A stretch of 64,000 bases of DNA from Paenibacillus ehimensis NBRC 15659 (GCF_004000785.1 NZ_BILX01000004.1:62001-126000); one strand, 5' to 3'. Positions 24,872 through 34,120 are shown, counted from the first letter of the stretch. Made by a program: numbers and translations. Notes: a model not told the origin generated them from the letters alone.

Positions 24872-26104
24872 ATGTTGAAAAGAGGAAAGCTGCTAAGTTT
24901 TTTTCTGCTGTTCACTCTTCTGGTCGCCTTGCTGCCCGTCGGCCATGCGGGTGCGGCTCCGAACTGGAATCTGGTCTGGAGCGACGAATTTAACGGCAAT
25001 GCTTTAAATTCCGCCAACTGGTCTGCGGAGATCGGCACAGGCCAGAACGGGTGGGGAAACAATGAGCTGCAGTATTATACAAACCGGCCCGAAAATGTGC
25101 GGGTTGCGGACGGGAATCTCGTGATTACGGCGCGCAAGGAGCCGTATGGCGGCATGAATTACACCTCTGCGCGAATCAAAACCCAAAATTTGAAGAGCTT
25201 TACTTACGGGAAAATCGAAGCACGCATCAAGCTGCCCTCCGGACAAGGGCTCTGGCCGGCATTCTGGATGCTGGGCTCGAACATCGATGCGGTGGGGTGG
25301 CCTAAATGCGGCGAGATCGACATTATGGAACGGGTCAACAACAACCCGCATGTCAACGGCACCGTACACTGGGATGCGGGAGGACACGCCGATTACGGGC
25401 GGGTTTCCGGCAATCTCGATTTTTCCCAGTATCACGTGTACAGCATAGAGTGGGACTCCAAATACATCAGGTGGTTTGTGGACGGCCAGGAGTACAACGC
25501 ATTTTATATTGAAAATGGCACTGGGAACACGGAAGAGTTTCAACGGCCGTTCTTCCTCCTCCTGAATCTTGCCGTGGGCGGCAATTGGCCCGGCAGCCCC
25601 GATCCTTCCACACCGTTCCCGGCGCAAATGCTCGTTGATTACGTACGCGTGTACCAAGCTCAGCCGGGCATTGTCAACGGAGGCATCTATACGATCGCCT
25701 CCAAGGCCAGCGGCAAGGTGATGGATGTCGTGGACGTCTCGACACAGAGCGGGGCCAAAATACAGCAATGGACCAACTATACCGCCAATAACCAGAAGTT
25801 CAAAGTGGAGAGCACCGGGGACGGTTACTACAAGCTCACAGCCGTTCACAGCGGAAAAGTGCTGGATGTGCCCAACTCATCGACTTCCAGCGGCGTGCAG
25901 CTGCAGCAATGGGACGATAACGGCAGCGCTGCGCAAAGGTGGAGGATCGTCGATGCAGGCGGCGGCTATTATAAGATTGTTTCAAAAACAAACGGACTGG
26001 TCGTGGACGTATCCGGTTCTTCGACCGCTGACGGGGCCGCCGTCCAGCAGTGGAGCGACAATGGGACGGATGCGCAAAAGTGGTCGTTTATCAAAGTCGA
26101 CTGA
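24872..26104 (+). CDS. Secreted GH16 beta-glucanase with C-terminal ricin-type lectin domain
   Basis: Extracellular endo-beta-1,3(4)-glucanase, 410 aa. A signal peptide (to about residue 28, cleavage near GHAGA) is followed by a GH16 domain (about 30-265) with the catalytic signature E148-I-D150-I-M-E153 (nucleophile, assisting Asp, acid/base). A beta-trefoil CBM13/RICIN domain (about 270-410) has three QQW repeats. The GEIDIME form with Met before the last Glu is typical of laminarinases. Start ATG after GAGGAGG. Expression is likely under carbon catabolite control. Confidence 0.93.
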   Translation: MLKRGKLLSFFLLFTLLVALLPVGHAGAAPNWNLVWSDEFNGNALNSANWSAEIGTGQNGWGNNELQYYTNRPENVRVADGNLVITARKEPYGGMNYTSARIKTQNLKSFTYGKIEARIKLPSGQGLWPAFWMLGSNIDAVGWPKCGEIDIMERVNNNPHVNGTVHWDAGGHADYGRVSGNLDFSQYHVYSIEWDSKYIRWFVDGQEYNAFYIENGTGNTEEFQRPFFLLLNLAVGGNWPGSPDPSTPFPAQMLVDYVRVYQAQPGIVNGGIYTIASKASGKVMDVVDVSTQSGAKIQQWTNYTANNQKFKVESTGDGYYKLTAVHSGKVLDVPNSSTSSGVQLQQWDDNGSAAQRWRIVDAGGGYYKIVSKTNGLVVDVSGSSTADGAAVQQWSDNGTDAQKWSFIKVD

Positions 26105-26291
26105 TCCCGATCCGTCGGAGCTAAGCACACAACGATAAAGGCAGCCGTTTTTGACGAAGGAATGGCTGCGGCAATCAAGAAACCGTCTCCTTTACAATGG
26201 GGTCTTGCTCCATTGCACAAAGAAACGGTTTCTTTTTTTTGTCATTTTTCGAAGCCGGGAGCCGTAAGTCCTTCCAGGATTTACGTACGGG

Positions 26292-28586
26292 CTATGCTTT
26301 CGCGAAGCGCGCCCGGAACTGTTCGGCGGCGGCGACCATATTGCGCAGGGAAGCGACCGTTTCTTCGACGCCTCGCGTCTTGAGTCCGCAATCCGGATTG
26401 ATCCAGAACAGCTCCGGCTCCAGCACAGACAGCGCGCGCTCGATCGTGCGGACCATCTCGTCGACGGACGGCACCCTCGGGCTGTGAATGTCGTACACGC
26501 CCAGACCGATGCCCTGATCGTACGTGTGCTCGTCGAAGCTCTGCATCAGCTCGCCGTGGCTGCGCGACGTTTCGATGGAAATGACGTCCGCATCCAGCGC
26601 GCGGATCGCGTCGATTATGTCATGAAATTCGCAGTAGCACATATGCGTGTGAATCTGCGTCGCGTCCTTCACGGCGGCCGAGGTCAGGCGGAAGGCATGC
26701 ACCGACCAGTTCAGGTAATGCGGCCAATCCTGCCGCTTCAAGGGCAAGCCTTCACGGAGCGCAGGCTCGTCGATCTGAATCATGCCGATGCCTGCGTTCT
26801 CCAGCGCTTCCACCTCTTGGCGCAGAGCCAAGGCGATCTGGTAGGCGACTTGCTCCCGGGGGATATCGTCGCGGACGAACGACCAGTTCAAGATGGTGAC
26901 CGGACCGGTAAGCATCCCTTTGACCGGCTTGCCCGTCAAGGACTGCGCATAAACCGTTTCGTCCACCGTCATCGGCCGGACGAATTCGACGTCGCCGTAG
27001 ATGACCGGCGGCTTGACGCAGCGGGAGCCGTACGATTGAACCCAGCCGTTCCGGGTGAACAGGAAGCCGTCCAGCTTCTCGCCGAAAAACTCCACCATGT
27101 CCGTCCTTTCGAATTCGCCGTGCACCAGCACGTCCAAGCCGAGCTCTTCCTGAAGCTTGATCCAGGTTTGAATTTGCTCCTGAATGAAGGCGCGGTACTG
27201 CGCTTCGTTCCATTCCCCGGTTCTCCAGCGTTTGCGCGCTTGTCGCACTTCCGCGGTTTGCGGGAAGCTGCCGATCGTTGTGGTCGGCAGGAACGGAAGA
27301 CGGAATTGTTTTTGCTGGAGAATATGGCGCACGGAATAAGGGCTCTGTCTGGACGAAGGCCGCCCGGCAATATGCCGGGTAGCCGCTCGCACGGTGGCCC
27401 GGTTGCGCAGCGGGGAGGCGTTCAGCTCCCGGACGAGGCGCGCGCTGGCTTCCAGCGCGGACCGTACGGCGTCCGTCCGTTCTCCGGCCGCCGCCTTGCT
27501 CAGCAGAACGACTTCATCCAGCTTCTCGTCGGCAAAGGCCAGGAAGGGCAGCAGGTCGGCGTTCGCCTGCTCTTCCGTCCGGGTCGTTACCGGAACGTGC
27601 AGCAGGCTGCAGGAGGGCTGAACGATCAACGTCCCCGACGGGACGAGAGCGGACACCTCATCCAGCAGCTGCAGCTTCGCTTCGAGGTCGGCCAGCCATA
27701 CGTTGCGCCCGTCGATCAATCCGACGCCCAGCGCTTTGCCGGCCGGGAACCCGTGCGCCCGCAGAGCGGCGAGATTCCGCTCCGCTCCGTGGACGAAATC
27801 GAGCCCGATGCCCTGAACCGGCAGGGCGACCGTCCGCTCGTAGTGCTCGACCGAATCGAAATACGTCTGCAGTATCAGCTTTAGACCGGGAGCGGAAGCG
27901 TGCAGCTGCGCGTAAATGTCTGCAATTCGCTCCATATCGGCCTCGGATAAAGAAGTAACCAGAATCGGCTCGTCGAGCTGCACCCATCCGGCGCCTTCCT
28001 GCTCCAGCTCGGCCAAAATTTGTTTGTACAGCGGAAGGAATATTTCGATGAGGGCATCCAGTTGCTCCGGCGCATAGCCTTTGGACAGCTTCAGGAACGT
28101 ATACGGCCCGATCAGGACGGGCTTCCCGTCGATGCCGAGCTTGCGCTTCGCTTCGCGGTAAGCCTCCAGCGGCTTGTTCACGGTCAGTACCGGAGTCCGA
28201 CCGTTCAATTCGGGCACGATGTAGTGGTAATTTGTATTGAACCATTTGGTCATCTCGCACGCCGGAGCGCCTTGGGTTCCGCGGGCCATGGCATAATAGG
28301 TGGCGAGAGGGACCGGACCGCCGTCGTAAGCCAAACGCTGCGGAACGAGCCCGAACATCGCCGCCGTGTCGAGCATATGGTCGTATAACGAAAAATCTCC
28401 TACCGGAATCAGCCCGATTCCTTTTTTCTGCTGAACCTTGAGATGCGCCAAGCGGAGCGTTTCCAGCCCGCTTACGAACTGCTCCTCCGGCAAGCCGCCC
28501 GCCCAGAACGATTCCAGAAGCTTTTTCCATTCCCGTTGTGCCCCGATACGCGGGTATCCGATATTGCTACTGACGATCCGACTCAT
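26292..28586 (-). CDS. metE: Cobalamin-independent methionine synthase MetE
   Basis: Transfers a methyl group from methyltetrahydrofolate (polyglutamate) to homocysteine without B12; 764 aa, full length. The C-terminal catalytic barrel has zinc ligands in HTHMCYCEF and NPDCGLKTRG. The N-terminus is the usual SNIGYPRIGAQREWKK. ATG at 28586 follows GGGAGG; further upstream in-frame starts fall in the leader RNA. A cobalamin riboswitch and attenuator precede it, so expression should fall when B12 is plentiful. Confidence 0.97.
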   Translation of the reverse strand: MSRIVSSNIGYPRIGAQREWKKLLESFWAGGLPEEQFVSGLETLRLAHLKVQQKKGIGLIPVGDFSLYDHMLDTAAMFGLVPQRLAYDGGPVPLATYYAMARGTQGAPACEMTKWFNTNYHYIVPELNGRTPVLTVNKPLEAYREAKRKLGIDGKPVLIGPYTFLKLSKGYAPEQLDALIEIFLPLYKQILAELEQEGAGWVQLDEPILVTSLSEADMERIADIYAQLHASAPGLKLILQTYFDSVEHYERTVALPVQGIGLDFVHGAERNLAALRAHGFPAGKALGVGLIDGRNVWLADLEAKLQLLDEVSALVPSGTLIVQPSCSLLHVPVTTRTEEQANADLLPFLAFADEKLDEVVLLSKAAAGERTDAVRSALEASARLVRELNASPLRNRATVRAATRHIAGRPSSRQSPYSVRHILQQKQFRLPFLPTTTIGSFPQTAEVRQARKRWRTGEWNEAQYRAFIQEQIQTWIKLQEELGLDVLVHGEFERTDMVEFFGEKLDGFLFTRNGWVQSYGSRCVKPPVIYGDVEFVRPMTVDETVYAQSLTGKPVKGMLTGPVTILNWSFVRDDIPREQVAYQIALALRQEVEALENAGIGMIQIDEPALREGLPLKRQDWPHYLNWSVHAFRLTSAAVKDATQIHTHMCYCEFHDIIDAIRALDADVISIETSRSHGELMQSFDEHTYDQGIGLGVYDIHSPRVPSVDEMVRTIERALSVLEPELFWINPDCGLKTRGVEETVASLRNMVAAAEQFRARFAKA

Positions 28587-28638
28587 GTTTAGAAGCCTCC
28601 CGAGATTTTTTTGTTTGCTATTTTTCATCTTGAAATAC

Positions 28639-28684
28639 AAAAAAAGGCATCTTTACCCTGAAGCGAAAAAGGATAAAGATGCCC
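28639..28684 (-). terminator. Attenuator hairpin in the metE leader
   Basis: On the minus strand GGGGCATCTTTATCC (28684-28670) pairs with GGGTAAAGATGCC (28658-28646), followed by seven U. It lies between the riboswitch and metE and is the likely expression platform. Confidence 0.85.
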
Positions 28685-28754
28685 CTCGTCTGATACACAC
28701 GGCGGCTGCCATCTTTAACACCTCCCTATCTCCCGTAGGTAAAAGCAGTGCTGT

Positions 28755-28950
28755 CAGAACAGGCAGGTCTCCTGGCTCCGGAATCATGGTCTTGCGCCGG
28801 CCTTCCCAATCCGCGGATCAGTGGCTAAAGATGGCGTAAAACTCCTCCGTTACAGTGGCGGGACCGCGCCGGCTTCTCACCGGCTTCCCTTTTAAGCTCC
28901 GATACGCGAACGTAGGGGAGCACCTGTTCCCACGATATTCAGTTGTGATT
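28755..28950 (-). ncRNA. Cobalamin riboswitch controlling metE
   Basis: On the minus strand the leader carries the B12-box GAGCCAGGAGACCTGCC near its 3' end, the core CCGCCACTG, the GGGAAGCCGGTGAGAAGCCGG hairpin region and the GGGAAGGC segment, all in the order of the family. Adenosyl- or methylcobalamin binding normally turns such leaders off. Boundaries are approximate. The 409-base gap between metE and cbiO is filled by this element, its attenuator and a promoter. Confidence 0.93.
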
Positions 28951-28957
28951 CTGTACC

Positions 28958-28987
28958 AATATACAACTAAACCGATCGATGATACAA
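28958..28987 (-). promoter_or_regulatory. Possible promoter of the metE leader
   Basis: On the minus strand TTGTAT (28987-28982) and TATATT (28963-28958) are 18 bases apart, in the 46-base gap between cbiO and the riboswitch. Read-through from cbiMNQO is also possible because no terminator was seen after cbiO. Confidence 0.5.
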
Positions 28988-28995
28988 GCATTATT

Positions 28996-29847
28996 TTAAA
29001 CGCTGATCGTTTTCATATAACCGGTTTGTAAAAAAGCTTTCATCGCTTCGACGCTGCGGGGCGGGGCATGGCCTTTGCGGACGGCGGCCGGGAGCGCTTG
29101 CCAAAGCTCCAGCAGCATGGGCGGCTCCAACCCAAGCCGGCGCAGCTTCTCTTCGTCGGCGAACACTTCATGCGGCGGACCGGCCATACAGCATGCGCCT
29201 TGGTCCATGACCAGCACCCAATCGGCCCAAGCGTAGGCCAGATTCATATCGTGGGTCGCCATCGCGACCGTAATCCCCTGCTCTTGGGCGAGGTCCAGCT
29301 CCTCCAGCAGCTGCCGCTCGGACAAGCGGTCGAGGTAGGCCGTCGGCTCGTCCAGCAGCAGAAGCTCGGGCTCCAGCACGAGCACGCCCGCCAGCGCGAC
29401 GCGCTTCTTTTGTCCCAGACTCAGCTGGTGGAGCGGGGTGTCGGCGAGAGGCTTCAGCCCCATGGAGAGCAGCATCCGCTCCGTGCGGACGGCAATCTCG
29501 CTCTCCGGCAGCCCGGCATTGCGCAGACCGTAGGAGATGTCTTCGAATGGCGTATTCAAGATCAGCTGCTGCTCCGGGTCCTGGAATACAAGACCGACCT
29601 GCCGGCGAAGCCGCAGCAGGTCGTCGCGGCGGTACGATAAGGGCACGCCCTTCAGCTTCAGCTGTCCCGAAGCGGGGCGGTGGATGCCGATCGCATGCAG
29701 GAAAAAGGTCGATTTGCCCGACCCGTTGTGACCGCAAATCGCCGTCTTTTTTCCCTGCGGTATCGTTAAGGTCAAGCTGCGCAACGCTTCCTCCCGGGTG
29801 CCGGGATAGCTGTACCGGAGGTCCAGCGCTTCCATCATCGGTTTCAT
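28996..29847 (-). CDS. cbiO: Cobalt ECF transporter ATPase CbiO
   Basis: Energy-coupling-factor ATPase of 283 aa powering cobalt uptake. Walker A is GHNGSGKST, the signature is LSLGQKKRVALAGVL and Walker B is LLLLDEPTAYLD. ATG at 29847 follows GGAGGGG and overlaps the cbiQ stop (ATGA). It is the last gene of a riboswitch-led cbiMNQO operon for B12 cobalt supply. Confidence 0.93.
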   Translation of the reverse strand: MKPMMEALDLRYSYPGTREEALRSLTLTIPQGKKTAICGHNGSGKSTFFLHAIGIHRPASGQLKLKGVPLSYRRDDLLRLRRQVGLVFQDPEQQLILNTPFEDISYGLRNAGLPESEIAVRTERMLLSMGLKPLADTPLHQLSLGQKKRVALAGVLVLEPELLLLDEPTAYLDRLSERQLLEELDLAQEQGITVAMATHDMNLAYAWADWVLVMDQGACCMAGPPHEVFADEEKLRRLGLEPPMLLELWQALPAAVRKGHAPPRSVEAMKAFLQTGYMKTISV

Positions 29848-30647
29848 ACGATTCCCCTCCAGCGGAGCCAACACTCCAGCAGTAATAAGATCGCGACGCC
29901 GATGCCGCTTTCGAGGCGGTATCGGACAGGGACCGCGCCAGCCCGGTAAGGGGTGGGACGGATCTCCTCAGTAAATCCTCTGGAGACGAGACCGTGCGAC
30001 AATCCTTTGTAGCGGTGCATCGTCTTGACGAACAGCCGGACGATCAGCAGCGCCGTGTCGTTCAGCCTGCCGCGAAAGCCGTTATGTCCTCCGCGGGCCA
30101 TCTGCGCGGTATACAGATCGTGCGCCGTCTCCGTCAAAATAAACAGGAAGCGGTACGTGATCAGCATGAGCTCAAGCGCCAGAGCCGGAACCCGCAGCCG
30201 TTTCATCACTTGAAACAGCTCGGCCACCGGGGTCGTAAACATGACGAACGAAACGGCCGACAAGCAAGCCGCCGCCCGCATGAACAACGCCGCAGCCGTA
30301 TGCAGCCCTGTTTCGGTGACATAGACGGACCCGTACGGCCGGGACCACAGAACGAACACAGAGGAGCCGGGAGCGGCGATGCTTCCCGGCTGGATCTCGA
30401 CGAGCAGGGCCGGCAGGCTGGCGATAAAAAACAGGCAAGCCGTTCCCAGCATAACCAGATGAACTTTCAGCGGAATTCGAGCATACCGGACGACCCACAC
30501 GATCATCCAGGCGAAAATCGCCGCCTGAACGGGAGGATGCGACCCATACGACAGCATGAACAGCGCGGCTGCAAAGCCGCATTTCCACATCGGGGAGATG
30601 CCACGAAGCCGATTGCTGTAAGAAAGCGAATCGATCAGCCGGATCAT
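29844..30647 (-). CDS. cbiQ: Cobalt ECF transporter transmembrane subunit CbiQ
   Basis: Membrane scaffold of the cobalt importer, 267 aa, with about five to six helices and the ATPase-coupling helix segments (AQMARGGHNGFRGRLND and LSHGLVSRGF) that carry the conserved Ala-Arg-Gly type motifs. It overlaps both cbiN (upstream) and cbiO (downstream) by four bases. Confidence 0.93.
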   Translation of the reverse strand: MIRLIDSLSYSNRLRGISPMWKCGFAAALFMLSYGSHPPVQAAIFAWMIVWVVRYARIPLKVHLVMLGTACLFFIASLPALLVEIQPGSIAAPGSSVFVLWSRPYGSVYVTETGLHTAAALFMRAAACLSAVSFVMFTTPVAELFQVMKRLRVPALALELMLITYRFLFILTETAHDLYTAQMARGGHNGFRGRLNDTALLIVRLFVKTMHRYKGLSHGLVSRGFTEEIRPTPYRAGAVPVRYRLESGIGVAILLLLECWLRWRGIV

Positions 30648-30928
30648 TGCGGTTTCGACTTGGACGCCTTACCCCGGAACAGGCCGATCACGTACCCGAT
30701 AAATCCGGCTCCGATGGCGGCCTGCAGCGCGAACAGCATACTTTCGGTTTCGGCTGGCGGCTCCAGCAGCGACGAGAACCAGGGCTCGTAGGACGGCTGG
30801 ATCGTCTTGATCATTTCTTCGGCGGCGCCGTCGGCACCGCCGAACTCCGCATTCACGAAGAGCAGCGGCAGCACGGCCAGCAGGACGACGGCGACAAGCA
30901 GCAGGATGTTTTTGGTTGCGATTTTCAC
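30644..30928 (-). CDS. cbiN: Cobalt transport protein CbiN
   Basis: Small two-helix subunit, 94 aa, that works with CbiM in cobalt loading. It has an N-terminal helix ([19 protein letters not shown]), a short extracellular loop with [13 protein letters not shown], the conserved [12 protein letters not shown] segment and a C-terminal helix. It overlaps cbiM and cbiQ by four bases at each end. Confidence 0.95.
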   Translation of the reverse strand: MKIATKNILLLVAVVLLAVLPLLFVNAEFGGADGAAEEMIKTIQPSYEPWFSSLLEPPAETESMLFALQAAIGAGFIGYVIGLFRGKASKSKPQ

Positions 30929-31692
30929 AGCTCGCGCGCTCCTTTCATTTTACGCTGCAGCAGCGACAGCTCTTCCGAGCTGTAGGCTTGCAGCCAGTTC
31001 CAGATTAATACGGTCAGCAGTCCTTCGCTGATCGCCAGCGGAATTTGCGTTACGGCGAAAATGCCGCCGAATTTGAGAAGCGAGGCCGCTACGCCGCCTT
31101 GCTCGGCCGGAAAAGCAAGCGCCAGCTGAAGCGATGTCACGATGTAAGTGGACAAGTCGGCGAGGGCCGCTGCTGTGAAGATGGACAGCTTCTGCCTGCC
31201 GGTCGACTTCATCATTCCCTTGTAGACCATGTAACCTACGAACGGACCCGCGACGGCCATGGAGAACGCGTTGGCTCCGAGGGTCGTCAGCCCGCCGTGG
31301 GCAAGCAGCAGAGCTTGAAACAGCAGCACGATGGAGCCAAGCACGCTCATCGGCAGCGGACCGAACATGACCGCTCCGAGCCCCGTGCCCGTCGGATGCG
31401 AGCTGCTTCCCGTCACGGACGGAATTTTCAGCGCCGACAGCACGAAGGTGAAGGCGCCGGCCAGTCCGAGCATAATTTTCAGCTCCGGCGTTTCTTTCGT
31501 TATTTTCCGGAGCGCCCGCAGCCCGAGAATAAAGAAGGGCAGAAAGGCGGCCCACCAGAAAACGGCCCAGCCGAGCGGAAGAAATCCTTCCATAATGTGC
31601 ATGGCGTAAGCGGATTCGGGCGCGTTCAACGACAAATACAGCGTCAAACCGCTTACCAAAAGCAGGGTACCGATCGTCTTTTTCTTTTTCAT
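30925..31692 (-). CDS. cbiM: Cobalt transport substrate-binding membrane protein CbiM
   Basis: Substrate-specific subunit of the cobalt ECF importer, 255 aa. A cleavable signal peptide ends in AYA, which leaves Met-His-Ile-Met-Glu at the mature N-terminus, where the second-position His is the known cobalt ligand. About six to seven helices follow, and a further ligand region is [15 protein letters not shown] follows AGGAGG. A cobalamin riboswitch and an intrinsic terminator lie upstream. Confidence 0.95.
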   Translation of the reverse strand: MKKKKTIGTLLLVSGLTLYLSLNAPESAYAMHIMEGFLPLGWAVFWWAAFLPFFILGLRALRKITKETPELKIMLGLAGAFTFVLSALKIPSVTGSSSHPTGTGLGAVMFGPLPMSVLGSIVLLFQALLLAHGGLTTLGANAFSMAVAGPFVGYMVYKGMMKSTGRQKLSIFTAAALADLSTYIVTSLQLALAFPAEQGGVAASLLKFGGIFAVTQIPLAISEGLLTVLIWNWLQAYSSEELSLLQRKMKGAREL

Positions 31693-31722
31693 AATTTTCC
31701 TCCTGAACGATACTCGTAAACC

Positions 31723-31752
31723 AAAAAAAGACCGATCCTGTAGGATGGGTCT
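31723..31752 (-). terminator. Attenuator hairpin in the cbiM leader
   Basis: On the minus strand AGACCCATCC and GGATCGGTCT pair with one mismatch around a TACA loop, followed by seven U. It lies just upstream of the cbiM ribosome binding site and is the likely off-state terminator of the riboswitch. Confidence 0.8.
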
Positions 31753-31847
31753 CGGGTACGCACGCCGATAAACGACAATGCGCGCAGGTCATTGTCCGGC
31801 TCTGTTCGTACACCTCTCCTTTCCGCGAAGGCTTTGGGGTGCCTCGA

Positions 31848-32012
31848 TAAGGTAGGTCTCCTGGCTCTCGGATCGTCGCGTTCTTTCGCCTTCCCCGACG
31901 GATGAATCGAGTGACGTGATGGAAAGAAAACTCCCCGAATACAGTGGCGGGACCGCTCGGGATTTGCACCCGATTCCCTGTTACCCTTTGCTATGAGCAA
32001 AGGCACCTTATC
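31848..32012 (-). ncRNA. Cobalamin riboswitch controlling cbiMNQO
   Basis: On the minus strand the leader shows the B12-box GAGCCAGGAGACCTACC, the core CCGCCACTGT, the GGGAATCGGGTGCAAATCCCGA hairpin and GGGGAAGGC. The order fits a cobalamin riboswitch and the genes downstream are the cobalt importer. Boundaries are approximate. With the attenuator it explains the 415-base gap before cbiM. Confidence 0.93.
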
Positions 32013-32107
32013 GATCAAGTATGCAGTTGTCTGGTGCTTGCGTAGAATGTCGATACAAAACTATTCGATACAACCGGAACAATTTCCTTTCGAAAGTCCA
32101 AAAATAT

Positions 32108-32956
32108 TTACTCGTAATAGCCTTCGGTCGATTTGCGGAACGTTTTGAATTGATTCGCATCATGCCCGAACCATACCTGGGACTTCGTCTGGGCAGCCAG
32201 CGTGCGGATTTTCTCCACCGCGCTCCGGTAACCGAGCGAATCGTACAGAATGCCCGGCGGCTTGACCGGCGGGCCGAAGCTTTCCGCCGTATAGACGGCA
32301 TCGGATGCAAGAATGATCCGGCCCGTTTCCGGCATGTCAACGTGCAAGCCCAGCATGCCCCAAGCATGGCCGCTTCCAAAGTTAAGAACCTTGATGCCTT
32401 CGGCCAGCTCCAAGTGATCTTCATGGCGTTTGACCGTTCTCCACTGCAAATGGTTTTTGATCCACGCATCGATGTCCGCCCAAATATAGCCCCCGTTTTT
32501 TTCATTGCGGGCATAGGACTGCAGCGCGCCGTTCAGCTCGTCCTCGTGGACGATAATCGTAGCTTTTGTGAACATCTCCAAGCATCCGGCATGGTCCAGA
32601 TGCAAATGGGAGGCAATCACGTACTTGATGTCCTCGGGTCTTACTTTCAGCTGCTCCAGCCGGTTAGGCAGGTAGCATTCCTCGCTCGCCGTCCACGGGA
32701 ACAAGTGCTGGGTCGATTGCGTCCAGCGTCCTTGGGGGCCCATCGAGTTCGGGTTGCAGGACGTGTCGAACAAAATTTTCCCTTCCGGATGATCGATCAA
32801 TACGGTGTAGATCGGAAATTCCACGAACTGGGTCTGCGCATTGGGGTTGTTGACCGTCGCCGGATTGTGCATGGCGATCAGCCAGTTTTTGTCCATGCTC
32901 ATCCGGCCGTTGTCCATCACGTACAGCTTGGGCCGGGCTTTCATCAGATTTGACAT
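32108..32956 (-). CDS. Metallo-beta-lactamase-fold N-acyl homoserine lactonase-like hydrolase
   Basis: Soluble two-zinc hydrolase of 282 aa in the AiiA/AttM-like lactonase group. The metal motif is H117-L-H119-L-D121-H122, with further ligands H197, D219 and H265. ATG at 32956 is chosen because GGGAGG lies 7 bases upstream. AHL lactone hydrolysis (quorum quenching) is the family's best-known activity; other lactones are possible. It is divergent from an AraC regulator, which may control it. Confidence 0.82.
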   Translation of the reverse strand: MSNLMKARPKLYVMDNGRMSMDKNWLIAMHNPATVNNPNAQTQFVEFPIYTVLIDHPEGKILFDTSCNPNSMGPQGRWTQSTQHLFPWTASEECYLPNRLEQLKVRPEDIKYVIASHLHLDHAGCLEMFTKATIIVHEDELNGALQSYARNEKNGGYIWADIDAWIKNHLQWRTVKRHEDHLELAEGIKVLNFGSGHAWGMLGLHVDMPETGRIILASDAVYTAESFGPPVKPPGILYDSLGYRSAVEKIRTLAAQTKSQVWFGHDANQFKTFRKSTEGYYE

Positions 32957-33147
32957 GTTCATTCCTCCCATTCGTAAACAAATATATTCGCTTGTACGCC
33001 CGCTCATGCCCGGGATTTCAACTTTGGCGGGCGGGATGGACATCCATATCGTAGATAAACTAAACTTACAAAAGCAGGAACATTTTGGACAAAAAGCATG
33101 ATGGCGTTCCTTAACATCGAGACGACGGCCAAAAGGGAGGGACGGGA

Positions 33148-34029
33148 TTGGATACGGCAAGAGCGCAATTGATCAACGGCCAGCTATCGAATTTGCGGGT
33201 TCAGCTGCTGCTCGCCAAGCTGTCGGTATGTGCGCGGGATTGGAGAAGGCTGCACTTCACCCCGTTTTACAACAAGCTGTATTACATATGCGATGGAGAA
33301 GGCTGGATTCAGGTCGGCGATGAGCAGTACCGTCCGGTGCCGGGCGAGTTTATGTTCATCCCCGGCGGAACGGAGCAATCGTTTTCCGTAACCGAGGGGA
33401 CGCCTTATACGATGTACTGGTGCCATTTCGGCTCGAATATCCGGCTGGGAACCGTGTTCCGGCTGCTGGGCATCTCCCATCTCGTCAAGCCGGAGAACCC
33501 GGCATTGGTGCAGCATCATTTTCGCGACCTGATCCGGCATTTTAACGAGACGGGGCCGACGTCCGCGGTCCATATCCAGGCGGCTCTGTATTCTTTGATC
33601 GCGTTGTTTCTGGACAAGGCGCCCGTCAAGCCGCAGCACGGCACATCCTCGGCCGCCGAACGGAAATTGATCGACTCGCTGCGTTATATCGATGCGCATT
33701 TATCGAGCGAGCTGACCATCGAGCAGTTGTCCGGCCACGCGCATTTTCACCCGAATTACTTCATTCGCCTGTTCAAAAGACATATGGGCATGCCTCCGAT
33801 GAAATATATTCATGAACGGAGGCTGGAGAAGGCGCAGCAGCTGCTCGCTTCCACCGATTTGACGGTAGGGGAGGTCGCTCACCGGTCGGGCTTTAACGAC
33901 GTGTCCTACTTTTCCGCATCGTTCAAGAAATATGCCGGCGTCACGCCGAAAGATTACCGGAATGTCCTGCAATGCGGCGGGGAGACGACGGAAGCTTCGA
34001 CAGGTTTGTTTTACAATAATAAAGGTTAG
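33148..34029 (+). CDS. AraC-family transcriptional regulator
   Basis: Regulator of 293 aa with an N-terminal cupin-like sugar-sensing domain (FTPFYNKLYYICDGEGWIQVGDEQ) and a C-terminal pair of AraC helix-turn-helix motifs (LTIEQLSGHAHFHPNYFIRLFKRHMG and LTVGEVAHRSGFNDVSYFSASFKKYAG). Start is TTG at 33148, eight bases after GGGAGGG. It lies between a divergent lactonase and a co-oriented secreted beta-helix protein, either of which could be its target. Confidence 0.88.
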   Translation: MDTARAQLINGQLSNLRVQLLLAKLSVCARDWRRLHFTPFYNKLYYICDGEGWIQVGDEQYRPVPGEFMFIPGGTEQSFSVTEGTPYTMYWCHFGSNIRLGTVFRLLGISHLVKPENPALVQHHFRDLIRHFNETGPTSAVHIQAALYSLIALFLDKAPVKPQHGTSSAAERKLIDSLRYIDAHLSSELTIEQLSGHAHFHPNYFIRLFKRHMGMPPMKYIHERRLEKAQQLLASTDLTVGEVAHRSGFNDVSYFSASFKKYAGVTPKDYRNVLQCGGETTEASTGLFYNNKG

Positions 34030-34050
34030 GCTGGCAGCTTCTTCTTCCAA

Positions 34051-34064
34051 TGTAAGCGCTATAT
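34051..34064 (+). promoter_or_regulatory. CcpA site (cre), 13/14 match
   Basis: TGTAAGCGCTATAT matches the cre consensus TGWAARCGYTWNCW except at one position. It lies between the AraC gene and the beta-helix gene, which suggests glucose control of the secreted enzyme. Confidence 0.6.
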
Positions 34065-34120
34065 GATGAAAAAGGCGGGCTTGCCCGGCTCAACACATCG
34101 TATAGGGGAGGTCGAAGAGG

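Noticed and set aside
26484-27884. A 466-codon plus-strand frame opposite metE
   Set aside because: MetE is full length on the minus strand with all zinc ligands; the plus frame has no family features.
28690-28960. A T-box or SAM riboswitch before metE
   Set aside because: The conserved B12-box and CCGCCACTG core identify a cobalamin riboswitch instead.
31689-32018. A 109-codon minus-strand frame before cbiM
   Set aside because: It coincides with a cobalamin riboswitch and its terminator, so the conservation expected is RNA, not protein.
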